Shown in pieces: positions 24,946-36,105 of a stretch of 64,000 nucleotides of DNA (positions within the stretch are counted from its first letter, which is position 1; each line of letters begins with the position of its first letter). Under the pieces are notes generated by a model, which worked only from the letters and a program-made list of their open reading frames with translations, had not been told where the DNA came from and did no database searches. The position numbers and the translations under genes are program-made. Location of the stretch: positions 62,001-126,000 of the forward strand of contig JAQFWX010000078.1 in assembly GCA_027605045.1 (NCBI GenBank). Direction: 5' to 3'. The DNA comes from Phallus indusiatus. Lineage: Eukaryota > Basidiomycota > Agaricomycetes > Phallales > Phallaceae.

Positions 24946-25932
24946 CAGAAGTGTAGATTAATTTTCGTATCAGACTTTATCTATCTTATTTATTTATATA
25001 TTGTTAAGAGTCCTTGTTGGTACGGCGAGACTCGTTTAAAACTTAGCTTCCGATACCATCGCGGAGGCAAATTGGGCCCAGTTTATAATTAACGTTCGTC
25101 TTTCGTGTCAAGAACTCAAGCTCAAGCTCAAGGCTCATAGCCACTAGATGCTGTACAAGTCTGTCAGTGAAATTGTGGATGATCTTGCTTACTACGGCCG
25201 AGTCCGAAAACTTAGTATCTGAATTCGTATCGAGACCGGATGCTTCAACATGCGTGTTCCAGAACTTTGAGAGGAGTATCCGTTTCTGGATTCGCCAAGC
25301 AATTGAAAGCTCATAATTTGCTCTGGTGAGTGGATTTAATCACGACCTTCTGCGAAGGATCATCGTTTTTTGCTTCAGATCCAGAACATTTGAGCTTCTA
25401 CCCGAAAACTAACACTATGCGTTGTGAAAACCGCAAGACCTTGAGCATGCAAACGAAATTATCCATTGCCTTCAACCAACTTCCCATCCTTTAACTAGAA
25501 TTTCCACCTGTCCGACTCGGGTCTCCTGACTCAAATTCAGCTTCTCATCATTTTTCAGAAATCCGCGTCGGATAGTCGAACTTCTGACCAGGGGCATAAA
25601 GTCTAGAAAATATTATTCAAATACCTATGATCATATGGTCTGCGAATTCTGAACCTGAATTGCAGCAGCAACAACCGTCGTCGAGACTATTGCCGGAGGT
25701 CATCCGCTGGGCTTATGTAACCGTTTCGAAGCCATCCGTAACTTTTCCGCGCGAGTCTCCACGTATCCGAAGTGAACATGACCTTAAACGTGATCCATTC
25801 CACGTTGACACTGTCAAGAGAGTGTGAATGTGAGAGCAATGTATAAAGTCATAGGCTTTCGTAGTACATGGTGACCTCGAGACTGTCAAATCCTCAAACC
25901 ACAGAGACGGGGTTGAACTTATCGGTGCCAAC
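24946..25932. other. Upstream region of the mannanase gene
   Basis: No gene seen. A TATA-like 'gtataaagtc' at 25841-25850 is 83 bases before the mannanase start. Around 25120 there is a short tandem 'caagctcaagctcaagg' repeat. The rest appears to be ordinary promoter sequence, possibly with carbon-source control sites I cannot identify with confidence. Confidence 0.4.
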
Positions 25933-28309
25933 ATGAAATATCGGTATCTCCTCATGTTGTTGCCTGTAGTTTCGGCGTCATCGGGTCTTTTTGAGCGGAT
26001 TCCCGAGCTAGTATTGACAGGTTTGACAGAAGAACAGTTGGATATGTTAATTATGCCTCGTATCGGTGTCATTACGGCCAACTCAAGCTGTCCGGCTAAT
26101 GTCACCGCGGCCAATCTTAACGTCACTTTTCCCGAGTCGACTTTTCCGTCCACACAAGACTTATTAAAAAGAAATTACTTTGTTGAAAGGTTTTTCATGT
26201 CTCTTTAAGCCATATATTTGCCGTAACAGGTTATATTGTTGCAGAGAAAACACGAAACTGAAGCTTGTCGGAAAAGATTTCCGGATCGTTGGTGCTAATG
26301 CGTATTGGTTAGGTCTGGACGAGAATGTTATGTGCGTGTTGCGATACACAGCGTTCAATGCCGGCATTCGTCTGACCAACTCATATCTTACGTAGTCCGG
26401 ACCCATCGTATCCCAGCAAAAGACGAGTTATGGAAGTTATGGGTATTGTTTCAGTCAGTACATGCAAGCTTTAAAATGTCGTTATATATAATCTAATCTT
26501 GTGTAGGCGATGAGAGGTACAACGATCCGAAGTCATACCTTGGGAATATCAGTTGGCAATCCTCTTAGTATCGAACCATCCTTGGACGTTTTCAACGACG
26601 CTGCCTATGAAAGTATTGATTTTGCTATTTTGGCAGCAAGGATTTACGGAATTAAGGTGAACATTTTCTTGTTGACTTGTATTATACGACTCAAGTCTCT
26701 CATAGTTGCTCATCCCACTTGTCGACAATGTGCGTGTATAATAATTCTGTTTGATTTACCCCGGAGGCTCAAACCAGCAATTGGATACTTAACGTCTAGT
26801 ATAATTAGTAAGTGATCATTATAATCCAATACCGTCCTTACGTTTCAACTTTTGAATTTAGCTATAACGGTGGTAAATACCAATTCATTGGATTCCACGG
26901 TATTCCTTTCAATGGTACTGGAGCAAACATTACGCCGCCAGACGTCGGGGCTTTTTTCTACAACACAACCGCGATTGTAGATAGCTTCAAGGTACATCTT
27001 CTCATTTTATCACGCTAATTTCTTAGTACTGATCCTTATTCAGCGTTATATCACCCACCATTTGAATGTCAGCCATATTGAAACTACCTGCAAAATTTTC
27101 CATTCTCATGTATTTTCAGCATGTAAATCAGTTCACCGGGATCGCGCTGAAAGACGATCCCACCATTTTAGGTTAGTTAATATCACTCTCTTGTGTTTCA
27201 TATCTGACACATTCATTATAGCCTGGGAGACAGGAAATGAGCTGTCCGGCGCTCGTTTCGGAGATGGACCTGCTCCACCCGCTTGGACGAAAGAAATAGC
27301 GCAATTGATAAAAAGTCTAGCTCCTAACCATTTAGTTTGTAAGTCTGGACTTGCGTATGACTTCTTTTCGTCTTAAAACTAACGATTGAGTTCAGTGGAT
27401 GGCTCTTGTGAGTATGCGATTAAAATCCGCGTATAAGCGTTTTATACATTCTTTCTACCAGACGGAATTGATCCCGAATCGGGAATGCTGGATAATACAG
27501 AGGTTGACATGTTGTAAGTTGTGGTAGCTCTTATCTTATTTCGAAGACGTTTACGTGAATCTTCAACGATCAGCTCGGATCATTTCTGTGTGTGGTGCTG
27601 ATTGAAGACCTCTTCGATTCAACGCTCACATTATTATACCAGATCCTCCCAACATTACGCGGTATACTCAAGGTCGTGACTTGGTAACAGCGGCGGGAAG
27701 AAATTACATAGCGGGAGAATACGACTGGTTAGTAGTCACGCGATCATACATATCCCTACGATGATTTAGCATGTCTGACCGTATATTTCTGCAGGACACA
27801 GTTGGTACGGTTTTTTTTTTGGTTTGAAAGACTGACCAGATCCTCACCATATCAAAGAACGGCGGAGATCCTCTGGACAAATTCCTTTCTGCTATTGAAA
27901 AATCTGGAGTAGGGGATGGTGATATCTTTTGGTCTTTGTTTGGACACGACGATGAATGTTGTCAATATGTCGAACACGATGACGGATATTCGTTTTATTA
28001 TAAAAGGGCACAACTATATGATACTCAAGGAACTATACTTGTTTGTGGCTTTCTTGTTTCTATGACGGATCATGAACTCATTGATATTCTTCTTCTTTAA
28101 TTATCAGGTCAACCACTCAAACAGTATAAACTCAGGTTTCCGTGAGCATACCAAACAGATTCGCCAATTATTTTCGTTGACCTGACATACGTATCATTAT
28201 AGTTCCACAAATACTACCAGAGGTAGCATGCCCGGCTACAGTGTTTCCCGCGAATCTAATACCTCCTAATCTCAACCAAACCTGGCTGCAATATTTGGAC
28301 TGGTTTTGA
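25933..28309 (+). CDS. Secreted GH5 endo-beta-1,4-mannanase (subfamily 7 type)
   Basis: Predicted to hydrolyse mannan in plant cell walls. The signal peptide is 'MKYRYLLMLLPVVSAS', then a 60-residue N-terminal extension. The catalytic domain begins 'LKLVGKDFRIVGANAYWLG' and runs through 'TTIRSHTLGISVGNPLSIE', 'KLLIPLVDN', 'YNY', 'YNGGKYQFIGFHGIPFNG' and 'ALKDDPTILAWETGNEL', whose Glu is the acid/base. The nucleophile Glu is in 'NYIAGEYDW'; 'FWSLFGHDDECCQYVEHDD' follows. Exons of 8, 12, 14 and 10 nt (26800-26807, 27396-27407, 27574-27587, 27795-27804) are needed to keep the family sequence. The last exon is uncertain: the frame 'REHTKQIRQLF' may stop at 28185, while 'EVACPATVFPANL' to 28309 is in another frame without a fitting intron. 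A TATA-like box lies at 25841. Confidence 0.85.
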
Positions 28310-28956
28310 TTACCGTCTGTAAAATAGGTTATTAACATGTAAGACTATGCATGCAAATAGAACAAACCAGACTTGAAGCTGGTGTCAACGAGCAATTTTT
28401 TGAATAATTTCATGATAAATGTGTTCGCGTTTGATTGAGAAATTGACGTTATCGTGGATTGTTAATACATGCATTGTTTTTTAAACAAGAGAATTGAGCA
28501 CATGAATTGGTGGGCATTTACATTCAGCTATTCAAATCCAATTACCCGGTCATACAGCTGCGAATATATGTATATAGGGACCAACATCCATCTTCATATT
28601 CCCCGTGTTGCCCACTAGTATTTCGGAGTACCTGCAAACAGAAATACGTCACAGAAGCCGTGAGCATATAGTTTGCTGGGCTCAGACTTGCTTATTGCAT
28701 CCTCCCGCCGTAGACGAATTACCAATTCGATTTTTATCACGCTGCTTCAACAAAACCTCGCGATATCTCGTATCGGTTACTGTTTATACGATCTTAATCT
28801 TCTTCATTTGGCGATCAATCTCGGAGTCACTTGGAAATCTATTTTAAAGGAGTAGCGGCAATCTAGGCTTGTTTGGAGAAGGAATGTTCCGCGATGTAAA
28901 TAGGTACCGCTAAGTAAGTATGCTCTTCCAGATCTAGTCGGAATTCATACGTCTCA
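28310..28956. other. Downstream of the mannanase, no gene seen
   Basis: Short frames only, none coherent across splice sites. Confidence 0.35.
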
Positions 28957-29319
28957 TCAACTGTAGGAGAACGACATTGAAACGGAGCGCAGGAATTCAA
29001 GTTGGATCTCATATGTGGAATTAGCTTCATCGAAGTTGTACCATTGACAAGGTGAATCATGTGATAGACGTTCCTTCTTAAAATAGCTCAAGCAATGTGA
29101 ATAAAACGGAAAATTGCGTTGTAAATCAGTTACACTGCCATGTTGAAACATTTTTATCGACCAATACCAAATATTCATGCAGTCGTTAAGGCTTTTGGGA
29201 CCGCTTCTGCGACGCTGAGATTCTTTAGTTCTTATCGGATGATTCAACATTGATATGATCAAGCTGCGATAAATTACTGGATTTAGTGTAGGTAGGCATG
29301 CCAGATACGAGACTGCCAC
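28957..29319 (-). CDS. Unrecognised open reading frame
   Basis: A 120-codon frame with a hydrophobic start (MAVSYLACLPTLNPVIY), a basic patch (RTKESQRRR) and protein-like text 'DLQRNFPFYSHCLSYFKKE'. An overlapping frame that begins inside it continues to about 28863 with 'YEFRLDLEEHTYLAVPIYI', so a splice or frameshift might link the two. I do not recognise a family. It could be a decayed gene. Confidence 0.2.
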   Translation of the reverse strand: MAVSYLACLPTLNPVIYRSLIISMLNHPIRTKESQRRRSGPKSLNDCMNIWYWSIKMFQHGSVTDLQRNFPFYSHCLSYFKKERLSHDSPCQWYNFDEANSTYEIQLEFLRSVSMSFSYS

Positions 29320-30278
29320 GGACCATGCTCTATCCAGTTATGCCGAAATCATCTCGCTGTATGGCACCAAGTTTCGCTGATACATACATACGTATGCTTC
29401 GGCTTCAGCCCTGCTGTGTGGCGTCCGCAGGTCATCGACAATCTGTCAGGTTCAGGTGCATTTTCGCTTCAAATAGCTTCCGCGTTTTGGGCAACTCGAA
29501 CCTGCGCGAATCGTTTGCAGAGTTTATTATAACCTGCACTATTTATGTAACGTTTGTTCCCCTTTCCAACTTTTTATAGTATCTGTCAATGCTTCGATAA
29601 CACCGAACCCATCAGCATCATGTTTTGGCTTTACAATCGTGTGCTCCGTTTTGAACGAGGGAATGCTTGAAACCAATGACGAACCCACGGCACCTGCCAG
29701 GCTGCCACTGAAGACTGAGGCCATTGTCGAACGCAGCAGAGATCGGCTACGTCGTGGGAGCTCGTGGGAGCTCGTTGGTTACCGGCACGTGCTCCACGGA
29801 GGCAATTTTTTTAGTCAAATAATTACGTAATGTGCGTTATCTCAGCTCTGTTCCTCCATCATCACGAAGCTACTCAATCTAAAATGCTTTTCAAAGTTCT
29901 TTTAGTGCCATCCAAAACCTTTCCTAATATCACTTTATGAATGAGGTTTATATCGAGAAATGTGTGCCTCTGGATTGCTCCAGGCTATCTCCGGCCAATC
30001 CAGTCACCCAACGTCGACGAGACCCCGCTTGACTTGGGTATAATTGGAACACCTCAGCCGAGCCTTGCCACTCCTTGCCTCCCGGAACTAATCGATCTAT
30101 TTTTAATTCAATTTATCTAAAATTGGCTTGCTAATAATGGCTTTAGAATGATGCTGTCATAACAGTGGTCGCTTTCTTTTTATAAAACAAAGCGTTCAGC
30201 GCCCATACGGTGATAAGCGACCATCCCTCACGTTACTGTTTTATTCTTTTCTCTTTTCCATCAAGCACATCACGCACA
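29320..30278. other. Upstream region of the first Stealth gene
   Basis: A clear TATA-like 'ttataaaac' at about 30180 is roughly 100 bases before the start codon at 30279, followed by a CT-rich leader. A 61-codon minus-strand frame at 29539-29724 (MASVFSGSLAGAVGSSLV) has no recognisable family. Confidence 0.4.
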
Positions 30279-33222
30279 ATGGTTTACAGGCCTCATGAGG
30301 ACGCCAAGCCTAATATTCCTTGGCTCTTTCTACGCAAACGTCGATGTCTATCTCTACTACTTGGTTCAGCATTCATTTCGATACCCCTCTTGTTCGTTCT
30401 CCAAGGCCCCGGTGGTCTCAATTTGAAAACAGCCGTCCTATGGAGGTGGGCAGCCTCAGATGAACCATTCTATCCACACGAATCCGCAAATGTCGAGGAC
30501 GTCGTGTTTCCCCCAGACAATCCCTCCTACCTACTCTTCGAGCCTCCATCAATGTCTATTCAAATGATTCCTTCTTCACCCTCAAAACCGGTCGTCCGAC
30601 CCGTTCGGTCACTATCCATCGCATGTCTTGAGGCTCACTTTGAGTCCGGCGAACCTTGTACAGCTTCCGGACCCGACCCACCTTTGGACGTTCTGTGGAC
30701 GTGGGTCAACGGCTCGGATAGACTGCTGATGGAGAGTATGTCCCGTACTGTGCGAAGGACAGACCCGAGGATGGCCACTACAACCCGTCCGAACACTGAA
30801 TTGTTTCGGTAAGGAAGTTGTTTCATTCATTCACAACGCGAAACAAACAAAACTTTTACAGGGAACATGGTGAACTTCTTCATTCCGTCCGTTCCGTCCT
30901 CAAAAATTTCAGACCGTCCACCAATCAACTTCATATTCTAACCTCCGATTTCCCATTTACTTTACCAATTGTCGACGGCGACACCTTGCTCAACATCCCC
31001 CGTCGCATAGGTTTAATTCCCAGCTGGTTAAATTTGGCAAATGTCTCACAGTGGCAGGACGGAGACGTCAAGCTGTCGATGGTGTATCACTCTCAAGTCA
31101 TGAAAGATTACCAGGGTATTTTCAATAGGCATGTGTATTATTTACTGCATCTTCCTTTTTTTTTTTTACTCAATGAAACAAATCTACAGTTATGCCATTG
31201 AATCGCAAATCAAAAACGTACAGGGTCTTTCGGATAATTTGTATGTCCAACGTTATGCATGTGTCCATTGTTCCCCCAAAAACTCAATTCATTTCAGCGT
31301 TTACATGAATGATGACTTCTTCATGCTGACGAATCTCACCAAATCAGATTTTTACACATCCAGTCGGTCTTTTTTTAACAACAAGTTTTTTTGGTCTTGT
31401 GCGCTTTATCTCACCAATGAGAAAATTTACAGCATACGGCACAATTATTCGCCTGCAATCAGATCTCCTAGTGGATAACGACGCCAACCCAAGAGACCCA
31501 CCTGCAGGTGAATGGGGTCCATTAAAATATACCAACTGGTGCCTTAGTATGTATTTTAACTTTGCTTACAAACAAAAATTCTCTTTGATGATTAAATTCT
31601 TCCGCAATATCCAGGTAACCGATTCGGCACTCGTTCGCGACCATATATAGCGCATACGGCAAAAGCCATTTCTGTTCCATTAATGGCTGAATTTCAAACA
31701 ATGTGGCAATCTCAAATCGACATAACCGCTACACACCCCTTCCGTGGAATGACCTCGGGAAACAGGGATGTATATGTTAACTTTATGTTCACTCATACGT
31801 TGGTTGAGCGGTGGCGTGAAGCACTGTTGTGGAGCTGGGTGATCGGGAAGGTTGGTCCGTTAGATGGGCGGTGGGGTGTGAGAGAACGGAAAATGGCGTG
31901 GCAGCTTTTAGGGGGAAGTGCGGATTATAGAGATGATATTGTTGTGAATTCGACGTACCGAAGGTCCGCCCAACCAGAAGAAATTAAGGTCAATCTCGAG
32001 GCGTCTGGTCATTCGCTGAGTGGGAGGACTGAATACCTTTTCGGTGAGTAATATATATAAATCTTCATTTTCTGTGATATTCTTTGTGAAATGAGATTTA
32101 ATGGATGTATGTTTTTGTTCTTTAGTGAGCGGTGATGGATACCCCTATGGATTTGTGCGTACACGTCCGAAGCGCGTGCCGTATTTCCCAAAATTCCTTT
32201 CCTCACCTCGAGCCGATGAAAACGGAAACAGCAAGGGCGCAGAACTGTGCAAAATATCATATTCGAAATGCTTTGCCCCCGATCAAAGAAGTTTCACCAC
32301 CGCCAGCGACTTTTTCAAGTTTATTGCGTTCGAAGAAATTAATTGTGGCGATTGTGGTATGTCTCCTTCTTTTCTTCTTTATCATATGTTTTTTCTTTCG
32401 GACAAATTATTGATTCGTTTTGATTACACTAGTAATTAACGCGTTAAGAGCTAAAAGTGGCGATAGCGGATTATCAGCCTTCCTGCCACCTCACGACAAA
32501 GTTTACAAATCAGCCTGGGATGACGGAGAAGACGAGTCTCTTCCTGGTGTTGATGTGGAAGCTATTGCAAGAATGGATAGTGGAAATTACGATGTTGTTG
32601 ATAGCGATGACGACGTCGAAAGTCGGTCAACCACTACCGCCACCAACAACGCTGATTCCAGTTCCTCCGAGTCATCCCAACAATCCGAATCATCGGGTCT
32701 CGATTCTACTTCCAATCACCAATACCCAACGTTCTCACCTCCCCCACATTTGCCCCTTATAGCTCATTATCAAGAAGGCGATTTTTCAATACCTGAAGTT
32801 TTACCCGCGAAAGGTAAAACTAATGTCCGCGCGTGGACACTTCAGCTTTTACAGCGGTACCGGTTTGTTCTCGGTCAAACACCGACACGATTCGACATGG
32901 TCACATCTTTAAATGACGCACGAAATAAATTGAAACAGACTGATAGGGATAAAAACGCGGTAAGTAAAAAAGAATCTCCTTTATTTTTCTTTTAATATGT
33001 CGGGACTTTGGTGGAACGCCGTGTCCCAGTCATCGCTTTTTGTCGGCTGTTTCCTTTCGTTAATCATGATTCTGACGTCGTTCTTCTTCTTCTTTTTGAA
33101 TTCAGGCTCTTCTATGCATTAATGACAACATCAAGGGTGTTACAGCAGCTCAGGCGGACGTTTTCCTTCGTGATTGGCAAGATAAACGCTGGGGCGACAA
33201 AGCGGACTGGGAAAAACGATAA
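30279..33222 (+). CDS. Stealth-domain sugar-phosphotransferase, paralogue 1
   Basis: A type II membrane protein with one segment near residues 25-45 (LSLLLGSAFISIPLLFVL) and a luminal catalytic part, likely Golgi. Stealth conserved regions appear in order: 'PLDVLWTWVNGSD' (CR1); 'HILTSDFPF'; 'GLSDNFVYMNDDFFML' across an intron (CR2, Asp-Asp); 'PAGEWGPLKYTNW'; 'PFRGMTSGNRDVYVNFMFT' with 'VERWREALLWSWV' (CR3); and 'INALRAKSGDSGLSAFLPP' (CR4). A Ser/Asp-rich insert of about 60 residues follows CR4. The last exon ends 'FLRDWQDKRWGDKADWEKR'. Stealth proteins transfer sugar-1-phosphates; fungal examples include the Cryptococcus xylosylphosphotransferase Xpt1. Donor and acceptor here are unknown. 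A paralogue lies 2.9 kb downstream on the same strand. Confidence 0.9.
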
Positions 33223-36105
33223 TATATCAAAAAGGAAAAAAAAGCGAAAGTTAGACGTGTCCACATCGGATAAAACGAAAGAAGAGAAGAAAGGATCTAT
33301 TATTAATTTATTATGGCAATGCAAATGCAAATCACTTTATCATCCTCAATTTCATTCCCCCTTTTTTTTTGGCTGCAAACAAAGTTTTTTCTTTCTTTTT
33401 TTGCTCTACAATCCCACTCTTTCGGACTCATAATCATGGGCGATATAATTTTCCTTATGATTCATCACGCTGTATTGTAGCATACCCTTGCATAAACGGT
33501 CGGTAGCCGCTTACTTTTTTGGATAGTTTCTTCTAGTACGTCGGCTATCGAATAGTACCCTACTACGAAAATATAATTTTACCTCTCGCATATGCATAAA
33601 GCGCGTACTATTCATTTTACTTTTTATCGAAATTTCAACTCTACCTGTTGCTAGTCGAAGTATCTCAATGGAGATTACGACAACCTTGTTCGTGAATTCT
33701 GACATTGAAACGGCACTGTGACCCGCTTACTACGGGAGAACAATAATTTGGAATTCACAAGCTGGCACGTCAACCTGATAACGAACCTATTCAAATCTAT
33801 TAATATCTATTCATAATTCCTTCAAACCAATTAATAACGCCGAATTGAACATTTTAGCTTTGACTTTCTCGCATGTGATCCCTTGATGTGAGTTCAATCT
33901 CGCTTACTTATCTCTTCTGCGTAACGAGGGATCTAATTATGTAGTATGTACACGTATGCAAGTATCAACGTATGTATTCTTGCGTTATTCCATTTCGCTG
34001 GTCGAGTCTATTCCCGTTTGGGCAGACTTCTAAAGTTAGCCGCTATCATTTGGCGGAAATACCCTGTACATATATGCACACACCACGACAATCTCGCGTA
34101 TATGCGCACCCAATGGGATGATGGATAATTATTGCTTCTTTATTTAGGGTTCTAAGTTCGACGTAATGTATAAATATCTCACACGAAAACATGAGGATTT
34201 GAGGGGAAACAGAGAAGTTGCAGCTGTCCTTTCTAGTAGAAGAAGAGACGATTTATACGAGCTTTTTTAAGGTCCGAGCTCGGATTTCGGAACATGGGGT
34301 TGTGTTGATTGTCCGTTCGTCTTTAGTTTACTTGTCCGATGGAACTTACTGTACTCCGCAGTCGCCGTCTACTTAATTTACAATTACTGTCAGGGTGCAA
34401 AGCTAATAGGATGAATCATCCGGTCTGCACTGGTAAGATATCTCTCAATGCCGATTACTCCGGCACTTTATTGCCTTTTGTTTCCTTTTTCTCCGAAGCG
34501 TTCTTTTTTCAATTTCTCACGTTTGCTTCATCTAACGGAATATATATATGACGTCCGCTGACGTGTCAGCCTTCCCTCCGATTTAGAAATGGTATGTTAC
34601 TTAAAATTCAAAAATCCATTATCAATCTATCCACTTGAATCTGTAGTCTAAAGATAAGACTAAGATAAAGCTGGCACACGACACATAAAGGCACATGCCA
34701 TGATGCTCCAAGGTCAGGGTGCCGATGCCACGCGGCCAATCAAAGTGCGTTTATATTTGACGTCAGCCCTACAAAATCTGGCACCTCAAAGTTTTATCAG
34801 ATTTATCAGATTATCAGCTTGTTTCCAAGGTACTCACACCATGAGAGCTCATATACATATGGGAGTCATGTTCAGGCACTCTAAGAAATGCAAACCCCAA
34901 TCGGAGTAACCTCGTGGTGAACATTATGTGTTCGAAAAATTCCCATTCCCATTACCACGAGATGACTGAGAAAATTAAAAAGGTACCAGCGTATTGAGAA
35001 AATCCCAGTGTGCATTTGTATTTTTTTGAATGAGATGACGTCGTGCCACTGGCACCTTTTTGATATAAATTTATCCCTCTCTCGAACTAGTGCTGTTGGA
35101 ATTGGTGTCATGAGACTACATAGTTTCTCTCTTTTTTCTTCTAGAAATAGCCCGTAGTTCTGCTGCGGTCATGCCGTCGAAGAAAATAGTCATAATGGGC
35201 TGCTGCCAAAGACCGCCGAAAACTCCGGGAACTGAGATGAGGTAGGGGTAGTAAATAACTGTTGAGCTCCAACTCGTTTTCATTTGGTTATCATGATTAT
35301 ATCAGTATCTGACTTCAACTGCGAAGAAAGAAAAAGGAATTGAGAAAAGATATTTCATGCCAGTTTCATGTTGTATCTTGCAAGGTGTTGTCAAGTTGAC
35401 TGCAATACCGACCCTGAAGCAGGTTCGCCACAATGACGCAGTGTCCTCGATCACACTGCAGGCCCGCGCAGCGTTCCGCCGTTGCGGTCACACGACCACC
35501 CACGCTCAGGTTGCTTGCACTTTTTGTGTCTTTTACTATCTTTTTCATTATTCACGTTTACTTTTCGGACTCTCGGATTCTCGGCAGCTGGTCGAACAAT
35601 CAGCCGTATTTGGCAAAGAATGTTCAACAATAGTTCTTAGTGATGATGATTGCCGTTTGCGATTTGGGGGGAGGATGTTGAATTGAGCCAAGCCTTCACC
35701 CCCCCGATTTCAAGATGTGTTGTCATATTAAAAATCTCAGCTGGTAAAATGAATGGTTCAAGTTCGAGTAAAGTTTAGCTCTCAAAAGCAAACACACACT
35801 CTTTTTTCCCACTGTAGAGTCTTCGACTGTGGGTCAATAATATTAGCCAATGTACCGAAACTGTGCCTCTATGACGGAAGGCTATTCTGGGATGTTATAT
35901 CATGCGAAACTAGAGCTCATGCCGAGCACACGCTTAGAGTTAATATCAATAAACGGCAGAACGGCATCTCGCATCTCGTTGGAGGGGCCTCTTCATAAAA
36001 AAAACCTTGATGTTCTTGGCGTATGTATTATATGTAAATCGCTTACACGCTGAATTTTGAACTCCCCCCTCCTCCTCTATCCCCTCCGACCATCGCCACG
36101 CACAA
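33223..36105. other. Spacer between the Stealth paralogues
   Basis: Almost 2.9 kb without a convincing gene. A 66-codon plus-strand frame at 35433-35633 has a single membrane segment (LALFVSFTIFFIIHVYF) after a basic tail, the layout of a type II anchor like those of the flanking genes. However, no Stealth motif follows it. A stretch near 34795 repeats 'ttatcaga' two to three times. The last 100 bases before 36106 are C/T-rich leader. Confidence 0.35.
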
